This document shows, in pieces, positions 9,595-18,885 of a DNA stretch of 64,000 nucleotides. Position numbers and translations under genes: made by a program. A model generated the notes under the pieces. The model was not told the origin of the DNA. It was given only the letters and a program-made list of their open reading frames with translations, and made no database searches. How positions within the stretch are numbered: the stretch's first letter is position 1; every line of letters starts with the position of its first letter. This stretch comes from Brachyspira murdochii DSM 12563 (GTDB lineage Bacteria > Spirochaetota > Brachyspiria > Brachyspirales > Brachyspiraceae). Where the stretch lies: NCBI RefSeq assembly GCF_000092845.1, contig NC_014150.1, forward strand, positions 2,851,510-2,915,509. Direction: 5' to 3'.

Positions 9595-10923
9595 ATGAGA
9601 AATATATTATTATTAATATTACTATGTATGTTTTTATATTCCCCTCTTTACTCACAAGAGGAAATTGATGATTATGAAAATGCTGATGATATTCAAGTAT
9701 TACATAAAGAAAAACAGCTTCTTATAGACAGAGCAATTATTATTAGAAAAAGTCAGATAAAAGCCTCAAAGTCAAAGAATATAGCAGAACTAATTAAAGA
9801 ATATGCAAATATAGATATAAAAAATAAAACCGTATATTCTCAGTCTACTTTTATACTAAATGGTGAAATATTAAATAATGAAGAGAAAAAGGTTTATCTT
9901 TTTTTGTATGATAAAAATAATATAGATTCCATAGATATAAATTATCATGTTTTAAGCGGATCTATAGTGTATAATATTTTAAGTAAAAAATATGCCGAAG
10001 CAGAAAAACTTTTATATGTCAATCTATCAAGAGATGTTCAGATGGATTCTGATAAAACTATTAAATATAAGAAAACTCAGACAAATGAAAGCAAAACTAC
10101 AGGAAAGATGAATTTACTTGAATATAATTTGAAGAATGAAAATAATAGTTCATTGAAATTTAATGTTAATACTTCTGGAGAAGAGCGTGGAGGAAGCACT
10201 AAAAAAAGCACATCTGCTGATTTTAGGTCTTATGTTAATGGAGATGTGAATTTTAATATAAATCCAATTAAACAAATAACATTTACAGGAAAATATTTTG
10301 TTAATATGCAGACAGATATTGCCCTTCTTAATAAGGGATATACTAATAATATAAAATCACAGAATCTATATCAGGGCGGAAATGTAGGACTTTCATTAAA
10401 GCCTCATGATATAGTAACTATAGAAGCTGTATATTTTATAAGTTCTAAGAAGAATCTATTGACTAATAATAATCAGTATTTAACTACTCAGGGAAGCAAA
10501 ACAAGCATAACATTCAGCATACCTATAAAAGATATTAACTCTACAATAAAAATAAAAGGAAATTATTCTTATTTGGTTGGTCAAAATCTATATAATGTTA
10601 GCGTACAAAATGACAGTCTTCCGGGGCTTCCTAAACATCAGTTTAATACTTCTCTTGAGTATATATACAGTAAAAACAGCAAATTTGAAGCAAGTATTCT
10701 TCTCAATGTTCAGTATATAGGAGATAAATACAATAATACAACTAAGTCAGAATCGGATAAGTCTTATACTACTTTTGATGTGATAAGTTCATTTGTGTTT
10801 AAAAAAGATATATCATTAAAATTGGGTATAAAAAATATATTGGATGTAAAGTATGAAACTATTAAAGGATATCCTATATCAAGCAGAGAATATTTTGTAA
10901 ATGTTTCTGCCAAATTACGATAA
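9595..10923 (+). CDS. Small TonB-dependent-receptor-like outer-membrane protein
   Basis: A 442-residue exported protein with a signal peptide over residues 1-20 (ending LYSPLYSQ). A plug-like region follows (about 50-110: KNIAELIKEYANIDIKNKTV then FILNGEILN), and the C-terminal part reads as beta strands, closing with LKLGIKNILDVKYETIKGYP, the usual last strands of BtuB-like receptors. At about 440 residues it is well below the normal 600-700 or more, so several barrel strands appear to be missing, and it ends in Arg rather than the usual aromatic residue. AGGAA precedes the ATG. A reduced receptor or non-transporting barrel is possible. Confidence 0.65.
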   Translation: MRNILLLILLCMFLYSPLYSQEEIDDYENADDIQVLHKEKQLLIDRAIIIRKSQIKASKSKNIAELIKEYANIDIKNKTVYSQSTFILNGEILNNEEKKVYLFLYDKNNIDSIDINYHVLSGSIVYNILSKKYAEAEKLLYVNLSRDVQMDSDKTIKYKKTQTNESKTTGKMNLLEYNLKNENNSSLKFNVNTSGEERGGSTKKSTSADFRSYVNGDVNFNINPIKQITFTGKYFVNMQTDIALLNKGYTNNIKSQNLYQGGNVGLSLKPHDIVTIEAVYFISSKKNLLTNNNQYLTTQGSKTSITFSIPIKDINSTIKIKGNYSYLVGQNLYNVSVQNDSLPGLPKHQFNTSLEYIYSKNSKFEASILLNVQYIGDKYNNTTKSESDKSYTTFDVISSFVFKKDISLKLGIKNILDVKYETIKGYPISSREYFVNVSAKLR

Positions 10924-10982
10924 TAATTAAGCTATAGTTTAATATTTATTAATCTATTAAAATAACAGTATATGGAAATATT

Positions 10983-13763
10983 ATGAAAAAAACTTTTCTT
11001 ATTATCGATGCCTTCGGGATACTTTACAGATACCACTTTATTTTTTTGAAAAGACCTCTTTTAAACTCTAAGGGGCAGAATGTTTCATCTATCAATGGTT
11101 TTATGAGAACTTATTTTTCTCTTATAAATACCTATCCAGCAGAATATACTGCTATAGCTTTAGACAGCTCAAGAAAAACATTCAGAAATGAAATATATAA
11201 AGAGTATAAAGAAAACAGAGAAAGTATGCCTGATGATTTGAGAAGTCAGATACCTATACTTTATAATTTGATAGATGCTTTGGGAATATCAAGAATAGTG
11301 CTTGATAATTATGAGGCTGATGATATTGTAGGAACTATTGCTGAAAAAAATAAAAAAGAGAATATTAAAACTATTATTTACTCTCCGGATAAAGATATAC
11401 TTCAGCTTGTATGCGATGATGTTAGGGTGGTTGCTAGTAATAAAGATAATGAACTTATGGAGTATGATGAAGAGACTGTTAAGGAGAAGAGAGGAGTTTA
11501 TCCTAATCAAATAATAGATTTACTTGCTTTAATGGGAGATGCTTCTGATAATATACCGGGAGTTAAAGGGGTAGGTGAGAAAACTGCTTTAAAACTTCTT
11601 GAAGAGTATAAGAGCTTGGACGGAATATATGAAAATATTGATTCTATAAAAGGAAAAGTGCAGGAAAAATTAATAGAATCAAAAGATATGGCATATATGA
11701 GCTATAAACTTGCTACTATAGAAAAAAATATAAAAGATTTTAATTTGGATTATAATGAGATAGCAAAAAATAAAATAAATATTGAAGAAGTTAATAAAAT
11801 ATTAGATGAACTAGAATTAAAACAAATAAGAGATAAAATTAATTCTTATATATACGGAGTAAGCAGCAAAAAAGAAGAAAAGGTAAAAATATTGAATAAT
11901 ACTGATGATTCATCTAAATCCGAAGAAAATAAAGAAGATAAAAAAGAAGAAAGCCCAATACTTAGTGCTAAAGATAATAAAGCAAGCTATTATTTAATAG
12001 AAAATGAAACAGAATTAAAAAATTTATTAAATGATATTAATAGCAAAAAATTAGTATGCGTGGATTTTGAAACTACAGGTCTTGATGTATTTAAAGATAC
12101 TATAATAGGAATATCTTTTGCAATAAGGTCTAATGAAGCATTTTATTTAGATGTAAGCGGAAGAACAAATATAGATAAAGATAAATGCATAGATATGGTA
12201 TTTGAAACTTTAGCCAAAGAAGATATAAAAGTTATAGGACATAATCTTAAATATGAATACAAAATGATGAGGGCTATTAATAAAAGTTTTGGAAATATGT
12301 ATTTTGATACTATGGTAGCAGCATATTTGATTAATCCTACAAGAGGAAGATATAATATGGACGATTTGGCTATTGCGTATCTTTCATACAATACTATAAA
12401 ATACAGCGATATAACGGATAATGCTAAAAAAACTTTATTGGACGTGCCTTTAAAAGATGTTGTTGAATATGCATGCGAAGATGCGGATATAACATTTAGA
12501 TTTTATGAATGCTTTGCTCCTCTTTTAAAAACACATAATCTTGAGGAATTATTTTTTAATATAGAAATGCCTCTTGTAAGCGTACTTGCTGATATGGAGT
12601 TTGACGGAGTATATATAAGCAGCGAAAAGATGAAAGCATTATCTGATGAATATTCTTCTCTTTTAGAAAAAACAAAGAAAAAAATATATGCAGAAGCAGG
12701 GGAGGAGTTTAATATTCAGTCTCCTAAACAGCTTGAATATATACTATTTGATAAAATGGGAATACCTCCTACCAAAAAAACTAAAACAGGATTTTCTACT
12801 GACGAGGAAGTATTAACAGAATTATCGCAGAAATATAAAATAGCTGAATATATGCTCACATACAGAAAATACGCAAAATTAAAAAATACTTATCTTGATG
12901 TATTTCCTACTTTGATAAATGAAAAAACCGGAAGAATACATGCTTCATTCAATCAGACAGTAACAGCTACTGGACGTTTATCATCATCAGAGCCTAATTT
13001 GCAGAATATTCCAGTGAGAGGAGAAGAGGGCAGAGAGATAAGAAATACATTCATAGCTGAAAAAGGAAATTTACTTATAGCAGCAGACTATTCTCAAATA
13101 GAATTAAGACTATTAGCACATTTCAGTAATGACCCTGCATTAGTAGAAGCATTTAAAAATAATGATGATATTCACAGAAAAACAGCAATGAAAATATATT
13201 CTGTAAGTAAAGAGCATGTAACTGCATCAATGAGAAATATTGCTAAAATAATAAACTTCTCTATTATTTATGGTAAAACAGCATTCGGACTTTCAAAAGA
13301 GTTGGGTATAAAACGTAAAGAAGCAGAGGATTTTATAAAAGGATATTTTTCTACTTATTCAAGAGTAAAACCTTTCTGTGAGGAAGTTGTTGAGGAGGTA
13401 AGAAATAAAGGCTATGTTCGTACTATGTGCGGAAGGATTAGAGATTTATCTAAGACTATAAACTCATCAAATGCTATGGCTAGAAATGAGGCTGAGAGAA
13501 TGGCTTTAAATACTCTTATTCAGGGAAGTGCTGCGGATATGATAAAGGTAGCTATGGTTGCTATACATAAAGAGTTTAAAAATCATTTTAAAACTGCCAA
13601 AATAGTTATGCAAGTTCATGATGAATTAGTAGTTGAAGTTTCTGAAAAAGAGGCAGATAAAGCCATGACTATAATGAAAGAGATAATGGAGCATTCAGTA
13701 AAAACTAATGTTCCTATAACAGTTGATATACATAAGGGCAACAGTTGGGGCGAGGTTCATTAA
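10983..13763 (+). CDS. polA: DNA polymerase I
   Basis: A 926-residue three-domain Pol I. The 5' nuclease domain (1 to about 290) has the NYEADDIVGTIAE and LLALMGDASDNIPGVKGVGE motifs. The proofreading domain keeps VDFETTGLD near 358, GHNLKYEYK and YACEDADITF, so the 3'-5' exonuclease should be active, unlike in many bacterial Pol I enzymes. The polymerase domain carries DYSQIELRLLAHFS near 701, RNIAKIINFSIIYGK and QVHDELVVEV near 877. A Lys/Glu-rich linker (about 295-330) joins the first two domains. It acts in Okazaki-fragment processing and repair. Confidence 0.98.
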   Translation: MKKTFLIIDAFGILYRYHFIFLKRPLLNSKGQNVSSINGFMRTYFSLINTYPAEYTAIALDSSRKTFRNEIYKEYKENRESMPDDLRSQIPILYNLIDALGISRIVLDNYEADDIVGTIAEKNKKENIKTIIYSPDKDILQLVCDDVRVVASNKDNELMEYDEETVKEKRGVYPNQIIDLLALMGDASDNIPGVKGVGEKTALKLLEEYKSLDGIYENIDSIKGKVQEKLIESKDMAYMSYKLATIEKNIKDFNLDYNEIAKNKINIEEVNKILDELELKQIRDKINSYIYGVSSKKEEKVKILNNTDDSSKSEENKEDKKEESPILSAKDNKASYYLIENETELKNLLNDINSKKLVCVDFETTGLDVFKDTIIGISFAIRSNEAFYLDVSGRTNIDKDKCIDMVFETLAKEDIKVIGHNLKYEYKMMRAINKSFGNMYFDTMVAAYLINPTRGRYNMDDLAIAYLSYNTIKYSDITDNAKKTLLDVPLKDVVEYACEDADITFRFYECFAPLLKTHNLEELFFNIEMPLVSVLADMEFDGVYISSEKMKALSDEYSSLLEKTKKKIYAEAGEEFNIQSPKQLEYILFDKMGIPPTKKTKTGFSTDEEVLTELSQKYKIAEYMLTYRKYAKLKNTYLDVFPTLINEKTGRIHASFNQTVTATGRLSSSEPNLQNIPVRGEEGREIRNTFIAEKGNLLIAADYSQIELRLLAHFSNDPALVEAFKNNDDIHRKTAMKIYSVSKEHVTASMRNIAKIINFSIIYGKTAFGLSKELGIKRKEAEDFIKGYFSTYSRVKPFCEEVVEEVRNKGYVRTMCGRIRDLSKTINSSNAMARNEAERMALNTLIQGSAADMIKVAMVAIHKEFKNHFKTAKIVMQVHDELVVEVSEKEADKAMTIMKEIMEHSVKTNVPITVDIHKGNSWGEVH

Positions 13764-13797
13764 AATTATGATATAGATTTTGAGTTTTCTATATGAT

Positions 13798-14100
13798 AGA
13801 CTTGTTTCAAGACTACTTGATAATATTAATTATAAAAATTATTTAATTTTAAAACTATAAATATAATGTTTTACATGTTGTGTAATTTGTTATTTGGGTA
13901 TATAAATATGCAGTCCTTTTGCTTCTACCCTGCCTACGGCACACAGAGTGAGGCGGGCTGTGTCTGGGCACCACCGAGTAGGTGCCTTGCCTACGGCACG
14001 CAGAGCGTCGGCAAAAGAAGTGGAGCCCCGCTTATAAAATAAAAAATACTAAAAATTAAAATAATATAATTACCTATTGATTTACTTTTTAAACAAGTCT
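13798..14100. repeat. Intergenic element R1, copy A, with terminal inverted repeats
   Basis: This 303-base element fills the gap between polA and miaA. It begins AGACTTGTTTCAA and ends in its inverted counterpart TTTAAACAAGTCT. Internally it has an AT-rich left part, then a GC-rich core beginning ATATGCAGTCCTTTTGCTTC and ending GCAAAAGAAGTGG, with a duplicated CCTGCCTACGGCAC / CTTGCCTACGGCAC. Copy B at 27066 shares both ends and the core edges. No gene is seen inside. It resembles a MITE-like non-autonomous element. Confidence 0.65.
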
Positions 14101-14119
14101 AATATTCTTATTTTTTTTA

Positions 14120-15043
14120 TCAAATATTATAAAAATTTTTTATTGTTTCAGCTGTTTTATCCAAATCATTTTCATTTATTCTTGTATGTTCTTCTCTTCT
14201 AAACCAAGTAAGCTGTCTTTTAGCAAAATTTCTAGTACGCTTTTTGATAAGTTCAATGGTTTCTTCCAAAGACATAAAATTATTAATCAAATAATCATAA
14301 ACTTCTTTATATCCTATAGCCTGCATAGATGTATAACTATTATCTATACCCATATCTATAAGTTTTTTTACTTCATCAACAAGCCCATTTTGAAACATTA
14401 TATCAACACGCTTGTTTATATTCTCATAAAGAATGTCCCTATCAATATCAATTATATAACTTAAATATTCTAAATCAATTACAGGTTTTCTTTCTTTTTT
14501 TAATTCTGAAAATTTTTTACCAGTGTTATAGTAAACTTCCAAAGCCCTTACAACTCGCCTGCTGTTAAACCTATCTATATTTTCAGCAGCTTCTTTATCT
14601 ATTTCTAAAAGTTCAGAATATATGTTTTCAAGCCCGTATTTATCTATCCTGTCATAAAGTTCTTTTCTAATTTTAATGGAATTTTCTTTATTGTCATTTT
14701 CTTCATCGAATATACCGTATTTTATAGCGTCTATATAAAATCCAGTACCTCCTACACCAAATATAGGTTTATTATCAATGCTTTCAATAACATTTTTAAA
14801 TATATCAAGGTATTCTTTTATATTGAAGTTGATATTTGGTTCAAGTATATCAACCATTTTGTAGTTATATTTATCAATTTCTGATTTGGTAGGTTTAGCC
14901 GAGCCTATATCCATATATCTATAAACTTGTATAGAGTCTATAGATATTATGGCGGCATTATTAAAATATTTGTCTATCAATTTATGAGCAAAACTGCTTT
15001 TTCCTGATGCTGTAGCACCAGATATAAAAACTATTTTTTTCAC
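14120..15043 (-). CDS. miaA: tRNA dimethylallyltransferase MiaA
   Basis: A 307-residue prenyltransferase that adds dimethylallyl to A37 of tRNAs reading UNN codons. The P-loop SGATASGKSSFA (8-19), the substrate motif ISIDSIQVYRYMDIGSAKPT and a late KKRTRNFAKRQLTWFRREE segment are family hallmarks, and the length is normal. It is last in a minus-strand run gmk-rpoZ-miaA, five bases after rpoZ. Confidence 0.97.
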   Translation of the reverse strand: MKKIVFISGATASGKSSFAHKLIDKYFNNAAIISIDSIQVYRYMDIGSAKPTKSEIDKYNYKMVDILEPNINFNIKEYLDIFKNVIESIDNKPIFGVGGTGFYIDAIKYGIFDEENDNKENSIKIRKELYDRIDKYGLENIYSELLEIDKEAAENIDRFNSRRVVRALEVYYNTGKKFSELKKERKPVIDLEYLSYIIDIDRDILYENINKRVDIMFQNGLVDEVKKLIDMGIDNSYTSMQAIGYKEVYDYLINNFMSLEETIELIKKRTRNFAKRQLTWFRREEHTRINENDLDKTAETIKNFYNI

Positions 15044-15048
15044 TTTAT

Positions 15049-15462
15049 TTATTCATCTTTCTTTTTAGAAGCTCTTTTCTTTTTTTTAGGTTTTTCATCA
15101 TCTTCCTGATAATCTTCATAATCATCATCAGAATCATCTATATCAGGAATTGTATATTCTGCTGCTGTTTCTTCTTCTGAAGTATCTTCATCAGATTTGT
15201 ATTCATTTTCATCATATACAGTTTCTGTATGTTTGAAAGGTGCTTCTTCATCTATAGTCATATCTACACCTTCTTCATATTCATACTTAATTTTTCCATC
15301 AAGTATATTTTTCATAACAGTAGGTATGTATTTTCCTCCTCTGTATTTAGTTTCACCTTTAAGAAGTGTAGAACCATTTTTAGCTAATTCTATCATAGCT
15401 CTGCTAAGTTCATAGCGGTTGCCTTTATATTCTATAAGTTTCTCTAACGGTATTATGCCCAT
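15049..15462 (-). CDS. rpoZ: RNA polymerase omega subunit with acidic tail
   Basis: A 137-residue protein. Residues 3-30 (IIPLEKLIEYKGNRYELSRA then MIELAKNG) match the first conserved helix-turn of omega in spirochaetal form, and its place directly after gmk is the typical omega location. About 70 residues beyond the fold are very acidic (many Asp and Glu) and end in a basic KPKKKKRASKKK stretch, longer than usual. Omega helps assemble the polymerase. Start is the ATG at 15462; gmk ends 25 bases upstream. Confidence 0.8.
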   Translation of the reverse strand: MGIIPLEKLIEYKGNRYELSRAMIELAKNGSTLLKGETKYRGGKYIPTVMKNILDGKIKYEYEEGVDMTIDEEAPFKHTETVYDENEYKSDEDTSEEETAAEYTIPDIDDSDDDYEDYQEDDEKPKKKKRASKKKDE

Positions 15463-15487
15463 ATATTAAACTCCATATAATTGATTT

Positions 15488-16039
15488 TTATAATTTAGAA
15501 TTGATAGCCTCTTCTAATTTTGTATAAGCTTCTTCAATATCATTATTTTCGATAATGATATCAAATTTATCTTTATATTCTAATTCTCTTTTGGCGTTCC
15601 ATATTCTAAGTTTGATGCTTTCTTCTGTTTCAGTACCTCTTTCTTCAAGTCTTTTCTTTAACTCTTCCATAGAAGGAGGTGTTATGAATATATAATTTGC
15701 GTCTATACCTTTTTCTTTTATATATAAAGCACCTTGAATATCTATATCGAGTATTAGTATGACATTTTCATCATCGGCTTTTTCTAATTCTTTGAAAGAT
15801 GTTCCGTAATAATTATCATGTACAGAAGCCCATTCTATAAAATCGCCTTCATTAATCATTTGTTCAAACTTTTCTTTATCTATGAAGTAATAGTCTTTGC
15901 CTTCAACTTCATTAGGACGCTGAGGTCTGGTGGTATAGGAAACGCTGAAAGTCGCGTTAGGGTGATTAGATAGATATTTTTTTATTAAAGTAGTTTTACC
16001 TGCAGCTGATGGGGCTGTAATAACAACGATATTGCTCAT
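15488..16039 (-). CDS. gmk: Guanylate kinase
   Basis: A 183-residue GMP kinase. The P-loop ITAPSAAGKTTLIKKYL (7-23), the GMP-binding SVSYTTRPQRPNEVEGKDYY and the lid-side FIEWASVHDNYYGTS are all intact, with RLEERGTETEESIKLR in the C-terminal half. It makes GDP from GMP and ATP. It is first in the gmk-rpoZ-miaA run, which diverges from gltX. Confidence 0.98.
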   Translation of the reverse strand: MSNIVVITAPSAAGKTTLIKKYLSNHPNATFSVSYTTRPQRPNEVEGKDYYFIDKEKFEQMINEGDFIEWASVHDNYYGTSFKELEKADDENVILILDIDIQGALYIKEKGIDANYIFITPPSMEELKKRLEERGTETEESIKLRIWNAKRELEYKDKFDIIIENNDIEEAYTKLEEAINSKL

Positions 16040-16232
16040 AGTACACCAAATATAGAATTGTGAATAAGTATATCATATTGCTTAAAAAAAAGCAAGTTTT
16101 ATATAATAAATTTCCATCAATATATAACTTATTCAATATATGCTGTAAATAAATATATTAAACCATAAATTAAGATATTTATAATGTATTATTTTGATTA
16201 AAATTTATTTTTGCATAAAGCATTTATATTAA

Positions 16233-16260
16233 TTGATATTTATTTGTTTTGATGTATAAT
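16233..16260 (+). promoter_or_regulatory. Sigma-70 promoter of gltX
   Basis: TTGATA at 16233-16238, a 16-base spacer and TATAAT at 16255-16260 lie 35 bases before the gltX ATG; an AAGGAG ribosome site follows at about 16281-16286. Confidence 0.6.
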
Positions 16261-16294
16261 TAGGAAAGTTTAAAAAGAACAAGGAGTAATTTTT

Positions 16295-17740
16295 ATGTCG
16301 GATATAAGAGTTCGTTTCGCTCCATCTCCAACAGGTTTTTTACATATCGGAAATGCTAGAACTGCATTATTTAATTGGCTGTACGCCAAAGCTATAAAAG
16401 GTAAATTAATTTTAAGAATAGAAGATACCGACCAAGAAAGAAGCACTAAAGAAGCTGTTGATATGGCTATCAAATCTTTAAAATGGCTTGGTATAGATTG
16501 GGACGAAGGTCCTGAAGTTGGAGGAGATTACGGACCATATTTTCAGTCTGAAAGACTTGATATATATAAAAAATACACTGAAAAACTAATGGAAGAGGGT
16601 AAAGCATACTATTGTTTTTGTACTTCTGAAGAGTTAGAAAAAAAATCTAATATGCAGAGAACTCTTAATCAGCCTATTATTTATGACGGCAAATGTAAGG
16701 ATATACCTTTAGAAGAGGCTAAAAGAAGGGTAGCTAACGGAGAGCCTGCTAAAATAAGATTTAGAGTACCTAAAGGTCAGATTGTTACTTTTGATGACTA
16801 TGTAAGAGGCATTGTAAAGACAAACAGTGATGAAATAGGCGATATTATTATTGTAAGAGAGAATGGTTTTCCTACTTACAATTATGCTGTAGTTATAGAT
16901 GACATGCTTATGAAAATTTCTCACATTATAAGAGGTGAAGATCATATATCAAACACCCCTAAACAGATACTTATTTATCAGGCATTAGGTGCAGAAGTTC
17001 CTAGATTTGCTCATACTTCTTCAATACTTGGAAATGACAGAAAGAAATTATCAAAAAGACATGGGGCAGCAACCTTAATGGAATATAAAGATGAAGGATA
17101 TCTTCCTCAGGCTATGAGAAACTTTTTGGCTTTGCTTGGCTGGACACACCCTGATGCTTTAGAGACTATGGTTGATGATGATATGATTAAAGCTTTTAAA
17201 TTAGATCGTTTTTCTAAAAGCCCTGCTATTTTTGATACGGCCAAATTAAGACATTTAAATGCTTGGCATATAAAAAATACTGATTTGGACGAAATAACTA
17301 AACTATTTATACCATATTTAGTTAATGGCGGATTTTTAAAAGAAAATTACACAGAAGCAGAATATGCTTGGGCTAAGAAACTGGTATCCGTTATAAGACA
17401 TAACTGCGTTGTTTTATCAGATATTGTTAAATATGTACCAGTATTTTTTGAAAATGATTTTGAGCTTACAGATGAAATGAAAGAGCTTGTCAATAAAGAA
17501 GAAAGTAAAAAACTTCTTCAATTTATTAAAAATGACATAGAAAATACTGATGAAATCACAGATGAATATATGAAAGCATTAATTAAAAAAGCACAGAAAG
17601 AAACAGGATTAAAAGGACCTAATCTATACCACCCAATACGTTATGTATTGACTGGAAGTGCCGCAGGAAGCGAATTATCTCATATATGCGAACTTCTGGG
17701 TAAAAAAAATGTTCTTTACAGACTATCTAAATACATTTAA
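16295..17740 (+). CDS. gltX: Glutamyl-tRNA synthetase
   Basis: A 481-residue class I synthetase. The HIGH-type motif is in RFAPSPTGFLHIGNARTALF (7-26), the RIEDTDQERS block follows, and the KMSKS equivalent is KKLSKRHGAA near 249-258. The C-terminal helical anticodon-binding domain is complete. It charges tRNA-Glu, possibly also tRNA-Gln if the organism uses the amidotransferase route. A receiver-domain gene follows 17 bases later and is probably cotranscribed. Confidence 0.98.
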   Translation: MSDIRVRFAPSPTGFLHIGNARTALFNWLYAKAIKGKLILRIEDTDQERSTKEAVDMAIKSLKWLGIDWDEGPEVGGDYGPYFQSERLDIYKKYTEKLMEEGKAYYCFCTSEELEKKSNMQRTLNQPIIYDGKCKDIPLEEAKRRVANGEPAKIRFRVPKGQIVTFDDYVRGIVKTNSDEIGDIIIVRENGFPTYNYAVVIDDMLMKISHIIRGEDHISNTPKQILIYQALGAEVPRFAHTSSILGNDRKKLSKRHGAATLMEYKDEGYLPQAMRNFLALLGWTHPDALETMVDDDMIKAFKLDRFSKSPAIFDTAKLRHLNAWHIKNTDLDEITKLFIPYLVNGGFLKENYTEAEYAWAKKLVSVIRHNCVVLSDIVKYVPVFFENDFELTDEMKELVNKEESKKLLQFIKNDIENTDEITDEYMKALIKKAQKETGLKGPNLYHPIRYVLTGSAAGSELSHICELLGKKNVLYRLSKYI

Positions 17741-17757
17741 TATTGGGGAATTAAAAT

Positions 17758-18150
17758 ATGATAAATGGTAAACCTTTAATACTTGCTGTAGATGACGAAG
17801 AGCCTATTAGGGATCTTATCACATACACTTTTGAACCTCATAATCTTGAAGTTGTTACAGCAGAAAACGGTAAATCTGCTATAACTATATTAGAACATAA
17901 TCCTGTAGATGTTATTATTACAGATTTGCTTATGCCTTCTATGACAGGGCTTGCTCTTATAAGAGAGATGAAGAAGAGAAAGAGTTCTATACCTATCATA
18001 ATAATTACTGCTTATGGCAATACAGAAATGGTAAAAGAGATTATTGCTGAGGGAGTATTCAGACTTATAGAAAAACCTCTTGACTTTGATGTATTAGTTC
18101 CAATAGTTCAAGAGGCTATAGAATATAAAAATAAGCAGGAAAATAAATAA
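17758..18150 (+). CDS. Single-domain response regulator (CheY-like receiver)
   Basis: A 130-residue receiver domain with no output domain. The acidic pocket is in AVDDEEP (about 10-16), the phosphoacceptor Asp is in DVIITDLLMPSMTGL (about residue 60), the Thr/Ala switch is in IIIITAYGN and the conserved Lys in RLIEKPLDFD. It follows gltX by 17 bases. Its partner kinase is not in the window; a role in a phosphorelay or in chemotaxis is possible. Confidence 0.93.
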   Translation: MINGKPLILAVDDEEPIRDLITYTFEPHNLEVVTAENGKSAITILEHNPVDVIITDLLMPSMTGLALIREMKKRKSSIPIIIITAYGNTEMVKEIIAEGVFRLIEKPLDFDVLVPIVQEAIEYKNKQENK

Positions 18151-18165
18151 ATTAGTTTTTAATTA

Positions 18166-18206
18166 TAAAAAGGCTTGAGTTTAATTAAAACTTGAGCCTT
18201 TTATTT
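18166..18206 (+). terminator. Rho-independent terminator after the receiver gene
   Basis: AAAAAGGCTTGAGTTT and AAAACTTGAGCCTTTTA form a stem around a short AATT loop, followed by T-rich sequence, 15 bases after the stop. A near copy occurs at 18587. Confidence 0.8.
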
Positions 18207-18255
18207 TTTATTTATATGCATTTTGCTGCATAAAAAGCTATGATTTATTTTAGAA

Positions 18256-18570
18256 TATACTAAAAATTTTTAAGTTTGTAATTTTTTTTATTCAACTTTT
18301 TCCAGCCGCACTTTCATTCGGTCGCAGGCAGACTTCGTCAAAGTTTTTATCTTTCGGATACGCTTCGCGAAAAACTCAATTGCTAGAACTTTATATCTTA
18401 AATATATGGTAATATTTAAAATTTGTACTAAAAATGCAGTTCTTTCACCGAAGGTGTACATCGTATGCTTCAGAGTGAGGCGGGATGTGCCTGTGTCACC
18501 AAAAGAAGTGGTGGTGTGCTTTGAGAGCTAGTCCCCGCAATTATAAATAAAAATAGTTTTGAAACAAGTA
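18256..18570. repeat. Mosaic intergenic element: R2-type left end, R1-type right end
   Basis: This sequence lies between two near-identical terminators in the convergent gap. It starts TATACTAAAAATTTTTAAG, as the end of the R2 copy at 46966-47111 does when read in reverse. Its middle (CAATTGCTAGAACTTTATAT then TTAAATATATG) matches the copy at 37592-37848 in inverse orientation. It then runs through AAATGCAGTTCTTTC and CACCAAAAGAAGTGG, and ends TTTTGAAACAAGTA like R1 copies A and B. No gene is seen. It appears to be a chimera of two repeat families. Confidence 0.55.
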
Positions 18571-18586
18571 TAATAGACTAGCAATA

Positions 18587-18627
18587 ATAAAAGGCTTGAG
18601 TTCAATTAAAACTTAAGCCTTTTTTAA
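18587..18627. terminator. Second, duplicated terminator hairpin
   Basis: AAAAGGCTTGAGTTC and AAAACTTAAGCCTTTTTT form a hairpin nearly identical to that at 18166 (two base changes in the stem). T runs exist on both sides, so it may serve the minus-strand lipoprotein gene ending at 18653. The duplication brackets the intergenic repeat. Confidence 0.7.
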
Positions 18628-18652
18628 TTTTCACAACAAAATATTAATCGTA

Positions 18653-18862
18653 TCAATCAAAAAGATTCTCTATCTTTTCTCCTGCTTCATCTAATGCCTT
18701 TTCAGCTTTTTCACCCGCTTTTTCCATATTTTCTTCTGCTTTATCCATTGACTTTTCTATTTTGTCAGTTACTTTATCAATTTTATTTTCAACTTTGTCA
18801 TCTTCGCATGATATAAAGATTATTGATATTATCATACAAAAAATAAAAATAATTTTTTTCAT
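18653..18862 (-). CDS. Small coiled-coil lipoprotein
   Basis: A 69-residue predicted lipoprotein. The signal peptide ends in IIFISC, a lipobox with Cys19. The mature part is a run of heptad-like repeats (IDKVTDKIEKSMDKAEENME and on) rich in Lys, Glu and Ala, so probably one long helix on the membrane surface. TAGGAG precedes the start. It resembles small entericidin-like or Lpp-like helical lipoproteins only in build; no family is assigned. It lies 23 bases downstream of the CAP-domain gene and is probably in its operon. Confidence 0.75.
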   Translation of the reverse strand: MKKIIFIFCMIISIIFISCEDDKVENKIDKVTDKIEKSMDKAEENMEKAGEKAEKALDEAGEKIENLFD

Positions 18863-18885
18863 ACATTTTTACTCCTAAAAAATAT

